Source: Gnetum montanum
Lineage: Eukaryota; Streptophyta; Gnetopsida; Gnetales; Gnetaceae
Direction: 5' to 3'
Assembly (NCBI GenBank): GCA_015680685.1
Contig: MNCI01035078.1
Span: 391,108-455,107, forward strand
Length of the DNA stretch: 64,000 bases
How positions within the stretch are numbered: the stretch's first letter is position 1; each line of letters starts with the position of its first letter. Below are positions 20,441 through 33,610 of this stretch, piece after piece. Made by a program: the position numbers and the translations under genes. The notes under the pieces are model-generated. The model was not told the DNA's origin. It searched no databases and saw nothing but the letters and a program-made list of their open reading frames with translations.

Positions 20441-22790
20441 TTTGGTTTGCTTCAAATTAAAACTAGTTATGTTGTCAATGCCATTCCATGAGGATTTGAG
20501 CATCAAATCTCCCAAATACATCATCACATGGAACATTCTTATCTCCTAAGGATCTTTGAGGCCCATTTGGATTCATAATCCAACTTATGAACTTTATTTT
20601 CTATGATTTCGAAAAAATTTAGAATTGACATTTTTCTAAGTGTTGGAGGTGACAGGATGTAAAATTTAGTTTCCTTCAACATAACATCATAAACTACCTC
20701 AAACCTAGCCTTAGGAGACACATTTCTAGCCTTCATAGACCTTTGGGGATCATTTGAGGTCATATTCCAATTTTTCTTTGTCAATTCTAGTAACTTTGGA
20801 AAAATCTTAGAAAAAGTCCAAAATTTCAAGATCACCATTATTGGGATTCTTGAATATCACCAAAATGGCATTCTCACATGCACAATGAATTTCCATGACT
20901 AGGAAAATTCATCAAATATATTTTTAGCACTTAAGGCTTCCAAATTTGGCACTTTTTTGCAAGTTTTCTGAAACTTTGAAAATTGACATTTTTGGCTTAG
21001 TATGGATCATTGGCAAGGTTAGACATCATTTTAGAACCTTTAAATCATCTCATATACTAAGTTCACAACATTTTATAGGTTTCTAGGCTTCTCGATGCTT
21101 TAAAATTTCCATTTTGGCTTATTCTAAAATTAGTTTTGGCCTTTTTAAAGTTAGAATTTTCAAAAGAAAAATTGCAAAAAATTTTCTAACTTTAGGAATT
21201 GATGCTAACATTGTCAATAAGAACCCCATTAGTAATGTTAAACTGCATTAGGGAAACTACCAATTTCCCTTTCCTTCATCTTGATAACCTTTGACAATGG
21301 TTTGGTATTTAAACCAAAATTCCAAAAACTATAAAATCTAACTTAGGTAAAGCATTTCAAAATTTTGCTAAGTGTGAACTTGACCATTTTTGAAACTTAC
21401 AAAATGGGATTTGTTGCAGTAATAATCATCATAAATTTTAGATTTAACACAACCCTATAGGAAAATGAGCTAAGCATTTCACAATTACTAAATGGTCTAA
21501 AGAAACAAATCTTTAAATCAAAAGGCGACTTGCAGATCATTAGAAATTCCAACAATCTGAAGCAATGTTTTTACCAAACATGAGAGAAACAACAAGTGGA
21601 AATAAATGCATGGAATAGCTAATGAAGTAGAATATATGTTTAAAATAAAAAAACATGCATGATGTAATGTGATAGAGAGTGTTATGTAGAATAATGTTTG
21701 TGAAAAGAAGTGAGCGTATGCAATTAAAAAAAGAGATAGAAATGTGGAACAAAGCAAAGGAAAATTTATTGAAAATTATTCCCTTAAACATAAGAAAAAT
21801 AGAGAACCAAAATATCAAGGGAAAGAACCTAGGAGGATGTGATAGTAAACCTAAGAGATGAAATTAGGGATCATAGATGACTAACGACAAGCTATGTTAC
21901 CCTATTCTCTCTCTAATGCATGTTCTTAATGAAGATTTGACAAAACCACTGTAGATTAGAAACTAGAAATATGCAATAACAAAGAATTAAATTAGATTTA
22001 TACATCAATCTAGATCTAAGAGGATTCTCTGTATATCAGGAGGATAACATGGAGGAGATACAATTTTATTGATGGGAAGAGAAAAGAATTAGAAAGAAAC
22101 TTCAAGGAGTTGAAAATCACATAGAGTTTTCTAATAATTGCTATAAAAGTAGCCATTTCACGAAGAGGATGAGTCTTCAGAAAATTTTTCAACTACTAAT
22201 ATTCCAATTTCCAACCTCTTTTTATTTAGGAACATCCTCCCATTTACAAGCCATAAATGGCTTGTAGATTGTGAAGAAATGATGCATTTGAGCACACAAA
22301 ATCTTCTAGAAGATTTTAGAGAAGAGAAATGACATGTAGTTATAGTAGACATAAAAAATATACCTAATGTAGAAAATGACATTGGGCATCAAAAGGAGGA
22401 TTGACAATGGATGTTGAAGAGAAAAATGATGCTAAAGATTGAGGATAGATTCCAAAAGAAGCTAAAGTCAAAATTGATGTAAGAGATGATGCTAGACATT
22501 AAAATTGAAGGCTAAGAACAAGCATTTCAAATTGATGCTGAAAATGATGTAGGACATCATTTTGAGGAATTCCAGAGAAGAATAACTTGTTTCATGACAT
22601 AAAATGTTAAATCTAGACTACTGAAGATGAATTCGAGCGAAAAAGTCATGGAATAAACCTAGAACTTTGACTTATGCAGAAAGAGCCAAAATGGATACAA
22701 AATTGCTTCCCTTGATGGATACTGCTAAAAAGCTAGGAAGAATCTATCAAGAAAAGACATAAGTTGTTACGTACCTACAAGAGAATTTAA
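20441..22790. other. AT-rich unassigned sequence
   Basis: No gene or element is recognised. Short diverged repeats ('cctaaggatctttgaggcccatttgg' at 20547 and 'ccttcatagacctttggggatcatttgagg' at about 20731) hint at an old local duplication about 185 bp apart. ORFs at 21518-21861 are AT-rich chance readings. Confidence 0.45.
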
Positions 22791-23560
22791 ACAAAGCGAG
22801 AAAAATAAGGAGAAAGTTTGAGACATTGTTGATATACCTATGATGGAGTGCTACATCACAAAAGTAGAGCATGGTTAAATTCCAAAAAGTACACATTAAA
22901 ATATTAGTGAAACAGTTCTTAACATACTTAATTCTCTTAATTACATCCTTATCAAAGTAAAGTAGAGATATTGTTTGGCCTCACTAGTATACAACATGAA
23001 AAGAGAAAGAGATAGATAAAGGTAGGGAGATAGTGGAAAGAAAAAATAGACAACAATAAAACAAGAGGAAAGCAAGCTAGGAATATTTTTGATACACTAA
23101 TGGTAGGGTGCTATGTTGTAGAAGTAGGACATTGCTAGAATTTGAAAACCAACCTCTTCCTTATCTTCCTCATATGAACATTTACACTTCTTGCATCACT
23201 CTACACTTAACACTATCGCACTGCATTAGAGAAGAGACATTTGTTTAACCTTAATAATGTTGAATATAGAAAGGAATAAAAATAGATGAGGATAAAAAAT
23301 GAAATAAAGAAGAGAGAAATATTTTGTAGGAGAGCATAAAGTATTAGCATAAAAATAGAAAAAGTAAAAAAGAAAGAGGAGAAAAGAGGTTATCACTCAT
23401 ACACTTGTCATGATGATAGTGTTATGTCATAGAAGTAGGACATGGCTAAATCCCCTACATTGTATGGAAAAAAAGGATACCATATATATTATCAAAGTAA
23501 CCCCTTCTTGTCTTGCTCAAAAATATACTCAATCACACCGTTACATAAAGTAATGAGATA
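22790..23560. repeat. Degenerate tandem repeat, about 260-310 bp unit
   Basis: The phrase GTGCTAC/ATGTTGTAGAAGTAGGACATTGCTAGA recurs in diverged form at 22848, 23108 and 23419, each preceded by 'gatacacctatgatgg'-like sequence and followed by sequence rich in 'cacttcttgcatcac/cttatcaaagta'. Purine-rich stretches separate the units. No coding potential is seen. Confidence 0.5.
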
Positions 23561-23899
23561 TTTAGTTACTAAAAAACCTCATTGATTTGTATGAAGCACA
23601 TAGAGATGAATGGGATAGAAATCATAAAGAACTATGAAGAAACTAGTTAGAGAACTGGTAGAATATAATATAGAAGGGGTAGGGGGAAAAAGGGGGAGGG
23701 GAATAGTAAGTACAATAGTGCAAGTGAAACATGGTTTAGAGCAAACTTGTTATTCTGACATATTATATATCTTGTCATAGTATAATAGAGCTGAAATAAT
23801 GTACACTGTCATTGGGAAAATACTTGTTCAGTCTCAAATAGTCAACAAGGTCAATGTTGTGAATTGACTATATGTAGTAGTTCTTTCAGTAGCTTTTGT

Positions 23900-25436
23900 T
23901 GATGGGATTTCAAAATTTATATCCTTCTAGATTAGATAGGATATAGATTCCATTTTGTAGAGATTTAACCACTAGAAAAGGACCTTGCTAGTTGGGGGAG
24001 AGCTTTAAATATTTAGGGTTTGGAAAATGGTATAAGACTAGATTGCATTCATGAATATCTTTGATTCTAACATGTTTGAAGTGGTGACATTGATTATTTG
24101 CTAGATATTCATTTAGATGTTGAAGAGTAGCTTACCTTTGTTCTTTGAGAAGATCCAACTCAATGCATCGCATGTTGTTATTATCCTGATCTGAACACTA
24201 ATCATGAAGAGCAACATGGAGAGATGGAATATAGAGCTTAACTACTAAGATTTTCTTAGAATCATAGATTAAGAAATGTGAGATATGACTAGTAATTGTA
24301 CAAAAGATGGTATGGTGGATCAAAAGAGCATAGAATAGCTATATATGCCAATTGTGTTGGGTTTTATTAACCGTGGTATGAAGGTAATAGATAAAAATTT
24401 TATTAATGGACTTGCTTGACCAATATATTGAAGGTAATAGGATGATGATAATGACTAAGTAATATAATACATGGAGTAGAAATTAACTACTTCCTTACTT
24501 TTGAATTGAGGTCCATAGTTATTTACAATTTGGAGAGGCACATTGAAGCATGTTATTATGTGGTCAAGAATGAAATGATAAATGATGCATGATTTTATAG
24601 AATGTAAAGAAATGACCTTTACCCATTTAGTAAAATATTCAGTAGTTTCCAATATAAATTGGTTTCTAATAGATGAAGGAGGATTGATGGCACTAATAAG
24701 GTTTAAATCCCAATTTTGAAAGGACAATGTGATTTGAGACATGTTAAACTCTTGTGAAGGGATATAAATAAGTGATGCATGTATTTGGTTAGTATCACAT
24801 GTCTTAACTAGGTTGTATTTAGCTAAGTTTGGTCACTACTAGCCTAAAGAAATGATAGAAGCAGCCAAGGAACATAATTTCATGTATTTGTCACAAACTC
24901 CTAAGTGAACCTGATCAAGGACTATCTTAGACTTCACAAAACTAAGATAGCGTAGAACAAGGCTCATACAAGAAACTCAACATAAAATATCAAAATTCAT
25001 TAATAAGAACTATCTTCTACATTCATATAAAGCATCTTTTGAGTAGGTGTGAGATGATTAGAAGTCTTTTTGGTAGTGAGATAGTCAAGAAGATTAGCAT
25101 ATTGTTGATTCTCATCATTGTATCAATAGCATCAATTGAGATATTAGAAGATTGTGTAACAAGCATTAAAAAAACCATTTGACAAGTTGATCTCGTATGG
25201 TTAAAGGATCATCGTGAATTATAAATGTTGCCAAAGTATTAGCTAGCATGTTTTTAGAGCATAGAATGTGGGTCAAGGTAGCAGAAAAGGAAATAATAAG
25301 TTCTCAAATGATTTCTAGATAAGAAACTAAGTGAGGAGCCTTGTAATCATACTCACCATTAACTTGATTTATGATGAACTAAGATTTGCCATAAATAGTA
25401 ATAATATTTACCTAATTATGCAAGGTGATAAAGTAA
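23900..25436 (-). pseudogene. Family-D (Tat-like) integrase and archaeal-type RNase H relic (D3)
   Basis: On the minus strand, 24742-24455 reads LSFQNWDLNLISAINPPSS, ETTEYFTKWVKV, NNYGPQF, which aligns with the D integrase at 54968-54519 (WPFQKWGLDLIGPITPSSS, TATEYFTKWVEA, TDNRPQF). At 25200-25430 the minus strand gives ITIYGKSQFIINQVNGEYDYK, then HILCSKNMLANTLATF, the archaeal-type RNase H signature (GDSQL…NQV, N..AD.LA) with the catalytic Asp lost. At 25437 the similarity stops and an LTR-like sequence on the plus strand begins. Confidence 0.72.
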
Positions 25437-25446
25437 ATTTTTGAAG

Positions 25447-25680
25447 TGATGTGATATCACAGCTATGATATCATAGTTACAATGTCATACTTCATCCTAC
25501 GTCATCGTTGATGTAATGTCTTGAGGTGCATGCAACCCTATAAATACCAATACTTAGGCACACAATTGAAAATGTTTTCATTCTAGCCTTAGTGAAATTC
25601 TTGTAGTTTATTTTGAGGAACCAAAAGAGAATGAATCAAGGATTCATTAAAGGAGAAGAAACTAACACCATTCTCTAATT
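25447..25680 (+). repeat. Truncated U3/TATA part of a family-A LTR (A3)
   Basis: TGATGTGATATCACAGC with repeated ATGATATCA motifs is followed by CCTATAAATACC at about 25539. This parallels the U3 of the A5 LTR (CGATATCGC repeats, then CCTATAAATAAG). The usual R/U5, primer site and leader are missing; gag-like sequence starts within about 150 bp, so a deletion is inferred. Confidence 0.5.
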
Positions 25681-25689
25681 GCTTCTTCC

Positions 25690-27540
25690 ACCTCCTCATG
25701 TTCATCTGAAGAGTTTGACAAGAAGAGATGGTGGTACAAAGGCCATGACACAGAAAGGCAAAGAAATGATGAGAGACATGAGTATAGAAGGAGATATCTT
25801 GATAATGATGAGGATGATTATGAACAAAGAAGAGATATAACTAGATAAAAAGAAAGGGAGCATTATGAATATAGAAGGGGTCACTACTGCAATACAGCTT
25901 ACAAACTCGATCAGTATGAAGAACCCCTATTAACCACTTGCAGCATGATCAACATTAGAGAAGTAATCTATATTTTAACTAGGAACGTAAGGGTCAATCA
26001 CATCAAACAACTAGACATGAACAATATTCCTAGATTTGAGAGTGGATATAATGTAGATTCACAACACCACTTTCAAGAATTCCATAATGCATGTGCTTTT
26101 TAAAACATTAAAAGTTACTAGCGAAAACTAAAGTTGTTCCCTAGAACACTCATTAAGGAGGTAGAAATCTAGTATTGATCCCTAGAACAAAAATTAATTT
26201 GAAGATGGAGTACCATGTTGGAACTATTCAATGATAAATATCAAACATACTCATGAATTTCAAACCTAAGGAAGCATATCCAAGGATGGAAGAAAGGGAC
26301 ACATGAATCCCTTGATGCAGAAATGAGTAGATACTATTCCTTACTACATAGATGCCCAAGTCATGAATTCTCATAAAGAAACAACTAAGGCACATAATAG
26401 ATGGATTGAATAACAAAACTAGAGAGACCTTTGGAATTTATTCCTAGGGAAAATTATAAGAGATGACCACCCATCAAATTCAAAGGTTAATTGACCAAGT
26501 AGTAAAAGAGGAAGGAGAACTAAAGTAGAGAGAATTTGCTGAAGAGTATAACAAAGATCCATCAATAAAGACATGTGATGTGTGGATATGTGATAAACAA
26601 GAGGATGAATCCTTGGAAGATTTCATCCAAAAGAAGACTCTACCAATCCAAAAATCATTGAATAATATAGCAATAAAGGTAGAGAAAATGCAAAATTTGG
26701 TGTGCAAAAAATTTGCTGTAGCCCTGAAGATTATAGAAGAGAAGAGTAAACCATCACTCAACAAGAGCAAGGAAAAGAAGAAGAAAAGAGACTACGGATG
26801 AGAAAGTTACAATCACAAAGGAAATGTTTCTATCATTGAAGGGTATATTGACTCCAGTTCAGAGAAGGAGGAAGGATGCAAGGTGTGCTAGTATGAAGAT
26901 CCTAAGGGATGTTGTCCTATTATGAAAAACTTGTAGGAGTCTGTGGCATACACACTTAATCCAAGTTTTATGTAAAAGAAAATGCCAAGATGGTTATCTT
27001 ATCCTTAAGGTAATTTTAGACAACCTTTTAAGCCAATATGCTACCCAAGTGGAGCTTATCCTTAACCATAGGAGTAATATTAGCAGTAGTGGTAGCAACC
27101 ATAGACATGGGTAATGCCACTACTAAGGAAAAAATATCCATATGGGTAACTTGACCTCTATGGATACTATGTCCAACGTCCAATATCTCGAGGGAATACT
27201 TTAGTCCAAAATTATTCTCCTTATTATCCATTGAAGTATCACAGACCTATCACTCCAAGGATGGATCACAATCTTTATGCACATTTGCTAGTTCCACCAC
27301 CTATCATGTAGGGGGAACTACCATCATAGCCATAGTAAAAGAATGCCACAAGGAAAGTACACACACAAGAGGAGGTAACGATAAGTGAACCTAAGGCCAA
27401 GAAATGCCTATTCTTTAGAACAAATCTAAAGAAGTTCCAAAGGATGGAAACTCCATCTATATTAGCCACATTCACATATAATTCTCCAAGGAATGGCATG
27501 GTTCTGCATCCTTTAGATTCAAACCTGAATACTGCCATGC
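25690..27540 (+). pseudogene. Family-A gag (A3)
   Basis: The capsid core lies at about 25980-26330: QLDMNNIPRFESGYN, FHNACAF, KLKLFPRTLIKEV, RWSTMLELFNDKYQTYS, SNLRKHIQGW. It is followed by the linker DESLEDFIQKKTLPIQK (26600-26660) and a lysine-rich stretch. The zinc-knuckle equivalent at about 26876-26920 reads C-K-V-C…DPKGCCPI, with the His replaced by Asp. The C-terminal proline/tyrosine-rich region runs to 27340. Multiple stops are present. It is more complete than A2 gag. Confidence 0.78.
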
Positions 27541-28190
27541 TTACATAGATGATTACACATTGGACAAAGGTAGGATCCCTTCCCTAGTAGAGAATAGATT
27601 TGGAAAGTTTCTTAATATACCTCCAAGTAGTAGACCACAAACCATGCAATGCTCTACTTGATTTTGGATTAGGAGTGAACCTAATCTCACAAGATATGTA
27701 TAAAGCTTGGAATCTTTTCCTGCTCAAGAAAAGTAATAGTAGACTAGAGCTTACTAACCAGTCCATTATAGTTTTACTTTAATAAGTAGATGATGTCATT
27801 ACTACCATTAATGAATGATCTTATTTGGCTAATTTCTTAATCATTCATGGGGGAAAAAATAAGGGAGAGTTTCATAGTATCATGGAAAGAGCTTGTCTTA
27901 GCACTATAGATGGTAAGATTGGCATTAGAGATTTTTCCTTAGAGATTTTCAAGGAAAAAAAAGTTGGAATCATCTAAAGATGCAAAGTTCAATGTATCGC
28001 ACATACAACGATAATGGGTGCAACTATGTGCAAAAGATATGGTTCATTAAATGAGAAAGCAACACAACATGCAAAAGATGTGTTGAAGAAATATGTGTGC
28101 AAAGATGTTTATATGCAATGACAACTAAACAAGAAGGTACCCGGTGGCTGGTTACTAATGAAGAAATAGAATAAAAAATATACATGGAAT
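27541..28190 (+). pseudogene. Family-A protease (A3)
   Basis: The minimal ORF at 27600-27782 carries CNALLDFGLGVNLISQDMYK: the DLG/DSG active-site loop has become DFG. Downstream are the diverged flap region and GRAWLSTIDG-equivalent sequence (27880-27920), then a cysteine-containing linker as in A4/A5 (about 28060-28110). It is interrupted by stops and frame changes. Confidence 0.75.
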
Positions 28191-28399
28191 GAACAACTTA
28201 GATTATAAGTGCATATGTAGAGGAAATAATTAAGAAGAAGGCATTGCTACACACATTTAGGACATGAGGAAGAAATTGAATGGGGATAGCTTGGGATCCT
28301 AGAAAAGTTTGGACTAGAACTATTGGAGTGAAAAGTCCTACTAGCAGCACTAGAGTATGCTTTCCTAAATAACAAGAAGTCAATAATCATTAATGTCAA

Positions 28400-29480
28400 C
28401 CTAGATAAGGATCAGCAAAAGAAATTTTTAGAGGTAGTCAATAAATGGCCAACAAAATTCACATGGTCTTACAATGAGATAATAGAATTTGTCAACATCA
28501 AATATACATAGATCCAACCATTAAGCCACGTCACCAACCTCAAAGAAGACTAAATCCCAAGCTTAAAGATGTAGTAAAATAGGAATTGAAAAAGTTATTA
28601 AAAGTAGGATCTGTCTATCCCATTGCAAATAGTGAATGGATAAGCTCATTGGTCATTGTTCCAAAAAAGGGTGGTAAGTGAAGAGTATGTATTGATTTCC
28701 AACTATTAAATTCTACAACATTTAAGGACCATTTTCCTTTTCTGTTTGTTGACCAAGTGCTAGACACTATAGCAAGATGTTAGTACTGTAGATTTCTTGA
28801 TGGGTATAATGGGTACAATTAAATCTGCATTACACTAGAAGACTAGGAAAAGACTAAATTCACCAATCCTTGGAGAACATTTTCTTATAAACAAATGCCT
28901 TTCAGCATATGCAATTTGCCTATCATGTTTCAAATACTAGTACTAAGTATTTTCCAAAAGCAAATAGGTAATGGCGTGAAAGTATTTATGGATGGTTTTT
29001 CAACGTATAAGCTAGATTTCAAGTAAGCTTTTGACTGTTTAGAGCAGGCATTGAAAAAATATGTGGAAACAAACTTGAAGCTCAATTAGAAAAAGAGCCA
29101 TTTAATGGTCCAAGATGGGATCATTTTAGGACATGAATTATCACAGAAGGGAATTGAGGTAGATCTAGAGAAGATGATAGTCATTCAAAATAGCACCCAA
29201 AGTCCATAAATGGTCAAAGATGTCAAATCATATTTGGGCCACATAGGGTATTACAGAAGATTTATAGAAAGTTTTTCAAAAATAGCAAAGCCATTGGTAG
29301 AATTAACCAAGAAGGATACACCATTTCAATGGATAGAATCATGTGAGAAGGTGTTTGAGACTTAAAAATAGAATTTAATTGAAACACCAATCCTCCAAGC
29401 TCTAGATTGGTCTAAGACTTTTCACATAATGATAGGTGCTTCAAATTAGATGGTTCATCATATTGTAGGAGTTCGACATC
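28400..29480 (+). pseudogene. Family-A reverse transcriptase (A3), 3' truncated
   Basis: RT blocks in order are VYPIANSEWISSLVIVPKK, then VCIDFQLLN, TFKDHFPFLFVDQVLD, FLDGYNGYN, TNPWRTFSYKQMPF, and the catalytic loop VFMDGFSTY, where FMDD has become FMDG. Thumb/connection sequence follows (HLMVQDGIILGHEL, GYYRRFIESFSKIAKPLVELTKKD, ETPILQALDWSKTFHIMIGASN). It ends at ASN near 29445, just before a reverse LTR begins at 29486. RNase H and integrase of this copy are absent. Confidence 0.85.
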
Positions 29481-29485
29481 ATCGT

Positions 29486-30129
29486 TGATGAGTGGTGAGG
29501 TACCCCTACACTCAACCATACGAAACGAGCGTAGCATGCACGATCCGGTTGAACTCCGCAAACTAAATGCCTAAACGCCCCATGGAACACTTGGGGTTAA
29601 TCATTCGTTGTCTTCCCAGACTTACTTGTTGTTGTCACGGTGTATGGTTAAGTAAGTCTGAGGTATATGATTTTTTTGGTCTTTTATGGTTTTTCTCCTA
29701 TGCTATGAGGTGAAGGGTTGAGAAAACTAACTAACTCTAACTAAGGACCTAAGTCTAAATTAACTAGCATTAGCATTCGTTTTCACTTACTGTACACACC
29801 CTGAACTATGCAACTGTGGCTACCAAACACTAATCGTTACTGGGATCACCACACGTAACGCACGTGCTCGAAGTGGTCATACTGAGGCACTTTACTAGCC
29901 TAAACATGATGAGCAGCTGATTCCTTGACTAGCCGTACACACCCATAGATGCTCGTAATCAAGTCGTACTCATCCCGTATTCTAGGAGTTGAGGGTGAGA
30001 GAAACTAATCGCGATGTGTAGCCGATTCCTTGGTTAGCCGTACACATTCTTCAATGCTCGTAACCAAGTCCTACTCATGCTGCGCTAATGCAAGTAATAA
30101 ATAACAGGTAAGAAATAACATGTAATAAA
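29486..30129 (-). repeat. 3' LTR of A4 (minus orientation), cut by an assembly gap
   Basis: It starts TGATGAGTGGTGAGGTACCCCTACACTC, the reverse complement of family-A LTR ends (A5 LTR end: GTAGGGATACCTCATCACTTATCA). It matches bases 61-230 of the window near 29990-30110. A tandem duplication with about 105-bp period is visible (29917 and 30022: C(T/C)GATTCCTT…TAGCCGTACAC). The U3 end is lost in the gap. Confidence 0.8.
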
Positions 30130-30471
30130 NNNNNNNNNNNNNNNNNNNNNNNNNNNNNNNNNNNNNNNNNNNNNNNNNNNNNNNNNNNNNNNNNNNNNNN
30201 NNNNNNNNNNNNNNNNNNNNNNNNNNNNNNNNNNNNNNNNNNNNNNNNNNNNNNNNNNNNNNNNNNNNNNNNNNNNNNNNNNNNNNNNNNNNNNNNNNNN
30301 NNNNNNNNNNNNNNNNNNNNNNNNNNNNNNNNNNNNNNNNNNNNNNNNNNNNNNNNNNNNNNNNNNNNNNNNNNNNNNNNNNNNNNNNNNNNNNNNNNNN
30401 NNNNNNNNNNNNNNNNNNNNNNNNNNNNNNNNNNNNNNNNNNNNNNNNNNNNNNNNNNNNNNNNNNNNNNN
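30130..30471. other. Assembly gap (342 N)
   Basis: Run of N. Reading frames across it have no meaning. Confidence 0.99.
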
Positions 30472-32260
30472 TGACAACAAGGGTGAACACCTTATTACAA
30501 TGACATCAGGCCTTTGTTGGCAGCTTGAGAGAAAGAGAGAGATAGAAATAAGTGTTGTTGCTACCAATGCCACGATTGTGCTTTTCGTTGTCCTTCAGTA
30601 AGTGCGCTATCCATCTTGCTCCTTGCATAGCTGCTTCAGTTCTACTCCATTCTAAGTGTTTGCTCTAGCTCCAGATCCAATCCATTGTTTGTATGATCAC
30701 CATTTGCACACACAACACAATCTTAATTAGCAAGGGTAAATGAATCTCAATGTAGTTGATACCTTGCTGCAGTGTAAGTCCATTGGCTAGGTTGTGGTAT
30801 GACTGATATGGATATGGGAATATGTTACTAATGACTACTGAAGGTGTAGGGGTTAGGAAGAAAATCAAAAATTTCGGGGCTAGGAGAAAATCGAAAAAAT
30901 CAGGCCCCATACCCCCATGACTAATAGCAAACCTCCGGTAGCGTTAGAATGGAGAAAGAAAAGGGATAAGAAAGATAGATAAAAAGAGACAACTATGGCA
31001 TCGATGAAATGGATGTCAAGATGGTAATGAACAAAATAAAATTAATTGCAAAATGTTAAGGGAAAGAATTTAACTAATGCTCCAAATAGGAATGCTAGTA
31101 GGTCCTCCCCAAAGCAGGCTCATGCCCTTAATGCCCTGGTAATCCCACATTCAAAGAGTATGTAGGCTCCGGGAATGTCATTTGGAACAAGAGTTAAAGT
31201 CTTAACTGCAAGAATTTACCAAAAAGAAAACAATGCATCAACAAAAATATATACACTAATGATACAACTGGAAATGAGGTGAACCATGGAGAGAAGGATG
31301 GAGAGAAGAGCATGGAATGGAATCCCAAGGACAAGGTAGTGTACAGCTCCTTGTGTGTTGTATGATTAATGTAACTTAGCACATCCCATTCCAAGTCTGA
31401 CCTTAAAACAACCACTTGCAATGACTTCGCATCAATGCATTCGGCTAAACCATCCACTTGAATAACAAGAATGCATCTCCAAATAGCCACCACCATTCCG
31501 ACAAAACAAAGGAGAGAATGGAAAGCGATAAGGGCCTTAGTTAGAGGGAACACTTTTGGTTCCATAACCAGTGCTTGTAGCCCAAATTTTATTTCTTCTA
31601 AGGGGTGTGCTTTGAATTCTCACTTTGTTGTTTTTTTTTTGTGTTTTGTGTTTTGATGCATGAGAACCACATCATGCAAAGACTTCTTATTTTTATTGTC
31701 TCAGCTTTCGAAAGTTGGATAACATTGAAATGGTAAGAAAGCTCAAGAAGAAAACATCCAAGCACCCAAGAGAATGACCAACACAAAAGCATCAAGTTCC
31801 CTTGAAGTCACACCATTTGCAATCCATGAGTCCTTCCTTAGTTTGAGAAATACCTAGTCACCGATTCGTTTAAGGTCTTATTAATAAGGGGATTGTACAT
31901 TTCCAAGCCGAGAGAAACCATAGAAATTGGTGGATGGATGGATGAAGTGATCTCATTGCCTGCCATATCAAAAGAAACATACCTTAGTATCAACATTGTA
32001 ACTTAAAGGTAAAAACCAAACATTAGCAATGAATATGAAAATAGTTCATACCATCATTCCCCACACTTATTATGGGACAAACTTACAGGGTGGATCACAC
32101 ACACACAAAAAAAAAAAATAGAAAAGTATAATAATGTTGTAAAACAAAAACTAGAAACGTTAAAGAAATTTGTAAAACAAAAATTTGTAAGACAAAAATG
32201 TTGTAAAACAAAAATGTGTGAAACAAAAAATCGAAAAAGAACTAAGGGCCTCATATGATC
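30472..32260 (-). other. A4 post-pol spacer (minus)
   Basis: This is the reverse counterpart of the A2 spacer. 31593-31690 carries AGGGGTGTGCTTTGAATTC and ACCACATCATGCAAAG (compare 7092-7291). 32130-32230 holds repeats of TGTAAAACAAAAA, the complement of the T-rich repeats after pol in A1 and A2. A two-unit repeat (AGGAGAAAATCGAAAAAATC-like) is at 30855-30905. No aORF is seen, so this copy either lacks it or has it within the gap. Confidence 0.6.
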
Positions 32261-32267
32261 AGCATAG

Positions 32268-33610
32268 ATGGCCATCTCCCCCATGACTGAGTTGTAAGGG
32301 AGAGATCCGAAATAACAAGCGAGGTTGATTGCTGGTGGAGTTGTAACTTGTACTGGCTGTTGCAAATTCATGGAAAGGTTTTATTTGTTGCACATTAACC
32401 AATAACCTTTTGTCTAGGCTATCAGGCTTATAGATCGTCATGGCCCTAGAGGGGAAGGTAGTATGAATAATATAAGGCCCTTCCCAAAAAGTTTGAAACT
32501 TTGTATGTTGGGGTACATGTGTGGGGTTCTAGTAAAGGACCTTATCTCCTGGTTGGTACCTAAACCTTCAGATCCGTAAGTCATGACGTTGTTTACTATG
32601 TGCCTTGTGCAACTCATTTAACGATAGCGCAACCAATCTATTCTCGTCTAACACGTTCAAAGTTGCTAACCTTTGTTTTTGTGCTAGGTCGAGGTTCAAG
32701 TGAAGTTCGCAAGCCATGGACAATGTACGAAGCTGATTCTGTATGGGAAGTTTTGGAAGTTTCCCGTACACTAGCTCATAGGGAGAATACCTTGTAGGGA
32801 GCTTCCAAGTAGAACGATATGCCCAAAGAGCATCGTTTAGTTTCGTGCTCCAGTCTCGCCTAAATTTGCTAATTGTTCATGTTAATATTCTTGTAATCTC
32901 CTGATTAGTAACTTCGGCTTGACCATTGGCTTGAAGGTGGTAAGGTGTGGTCAATTTATGCTCAACCCCTAAGCGTTGCATCAATTTGCAGAAGGTTGCA
33001 CCCGTAAAGTGTGTCTCATTATCAGAAATGAGTGCCCGTGGAACACCAAACCTGTTAACGATTTGTTGTTGTACAAATCATGCAGCTGTAGATGATGTGC
33101 AATCTGTTACAACTACTGCTTTAGCCCATTTGGTTAAGTAATCAACAGCAATGATTATATATGCCTTTCCGTTGGACATTGGTGTAATCGGTCCCATAAA
33201 ATCTATTCCCTAGATATCAAAGGGTTCTAAAGGTTGAATCCATTATTGCGGACCCTCCATTTTAGTAGTCATTCCACCATCACGTTGACATCGTTCAAAG
33301 GATTGGGCAAAATGATGGGCGTCCCAAAATAGTGTTGGAAAATAATATCCTGCAAGCAGGACCTTAGTGGTCATTCATCTCCTAGCATAATGACCCCCAT
33401 AGGGGCCTTCATGATCATCTTGGAGAAATTTCAATTGATCTTGATTGGGCACACACCATCGAACCAAGCCATCAGGACAGACTTTATAAAGTTGTCCCTT
33501 GATTTCCATGAAGTACTTGATTTTGTGAAGAAACTATTGTTTCTTCCTAAAGTCCCACCCCTGTGGTATTTGTTGTGAAGTGAGATAAGTGAGAATGCTA
33601 CTATACCAAT
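32268..33610 (-). pseudogene. Family-A integrase (A4)
   Basis: This is integrase of a Ty3/gypsy element, read from about 33610 down to 32268. The core has GIDFMGPITPMSNGKAY (first Asp present), ISDNETHF (second Asp present, following Gly changed to Glu) and ANGQAEVTN (catalytic Glu present). C-terminal blocks are YSPYELVYGKLPKLPIQ, LNLDLAQKQ, NELHKAHSKQRHDLRI, DKVLY, THVPQHTKF and WEGPYIIHTTF, then a tail VNVQQIKPFHE…QLSHGGDGHLC and a stop. Scattered stops (TAG/TGA) break it. It is the best reference for the family in this window. Confidence 0.88.

Noticed and set aside
20539-22382. Several ORFs of 60-99 codons in AT-rich sequence
   Set aside because: Biased Lys/Phe/Ile/Leu composition expected by chance; no homologues among the window's elements.
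30071-30573. Long minus-strand reading frames across 30071-30573
   Set aside because: Mostly translated Ns from the assembly gap; no information.
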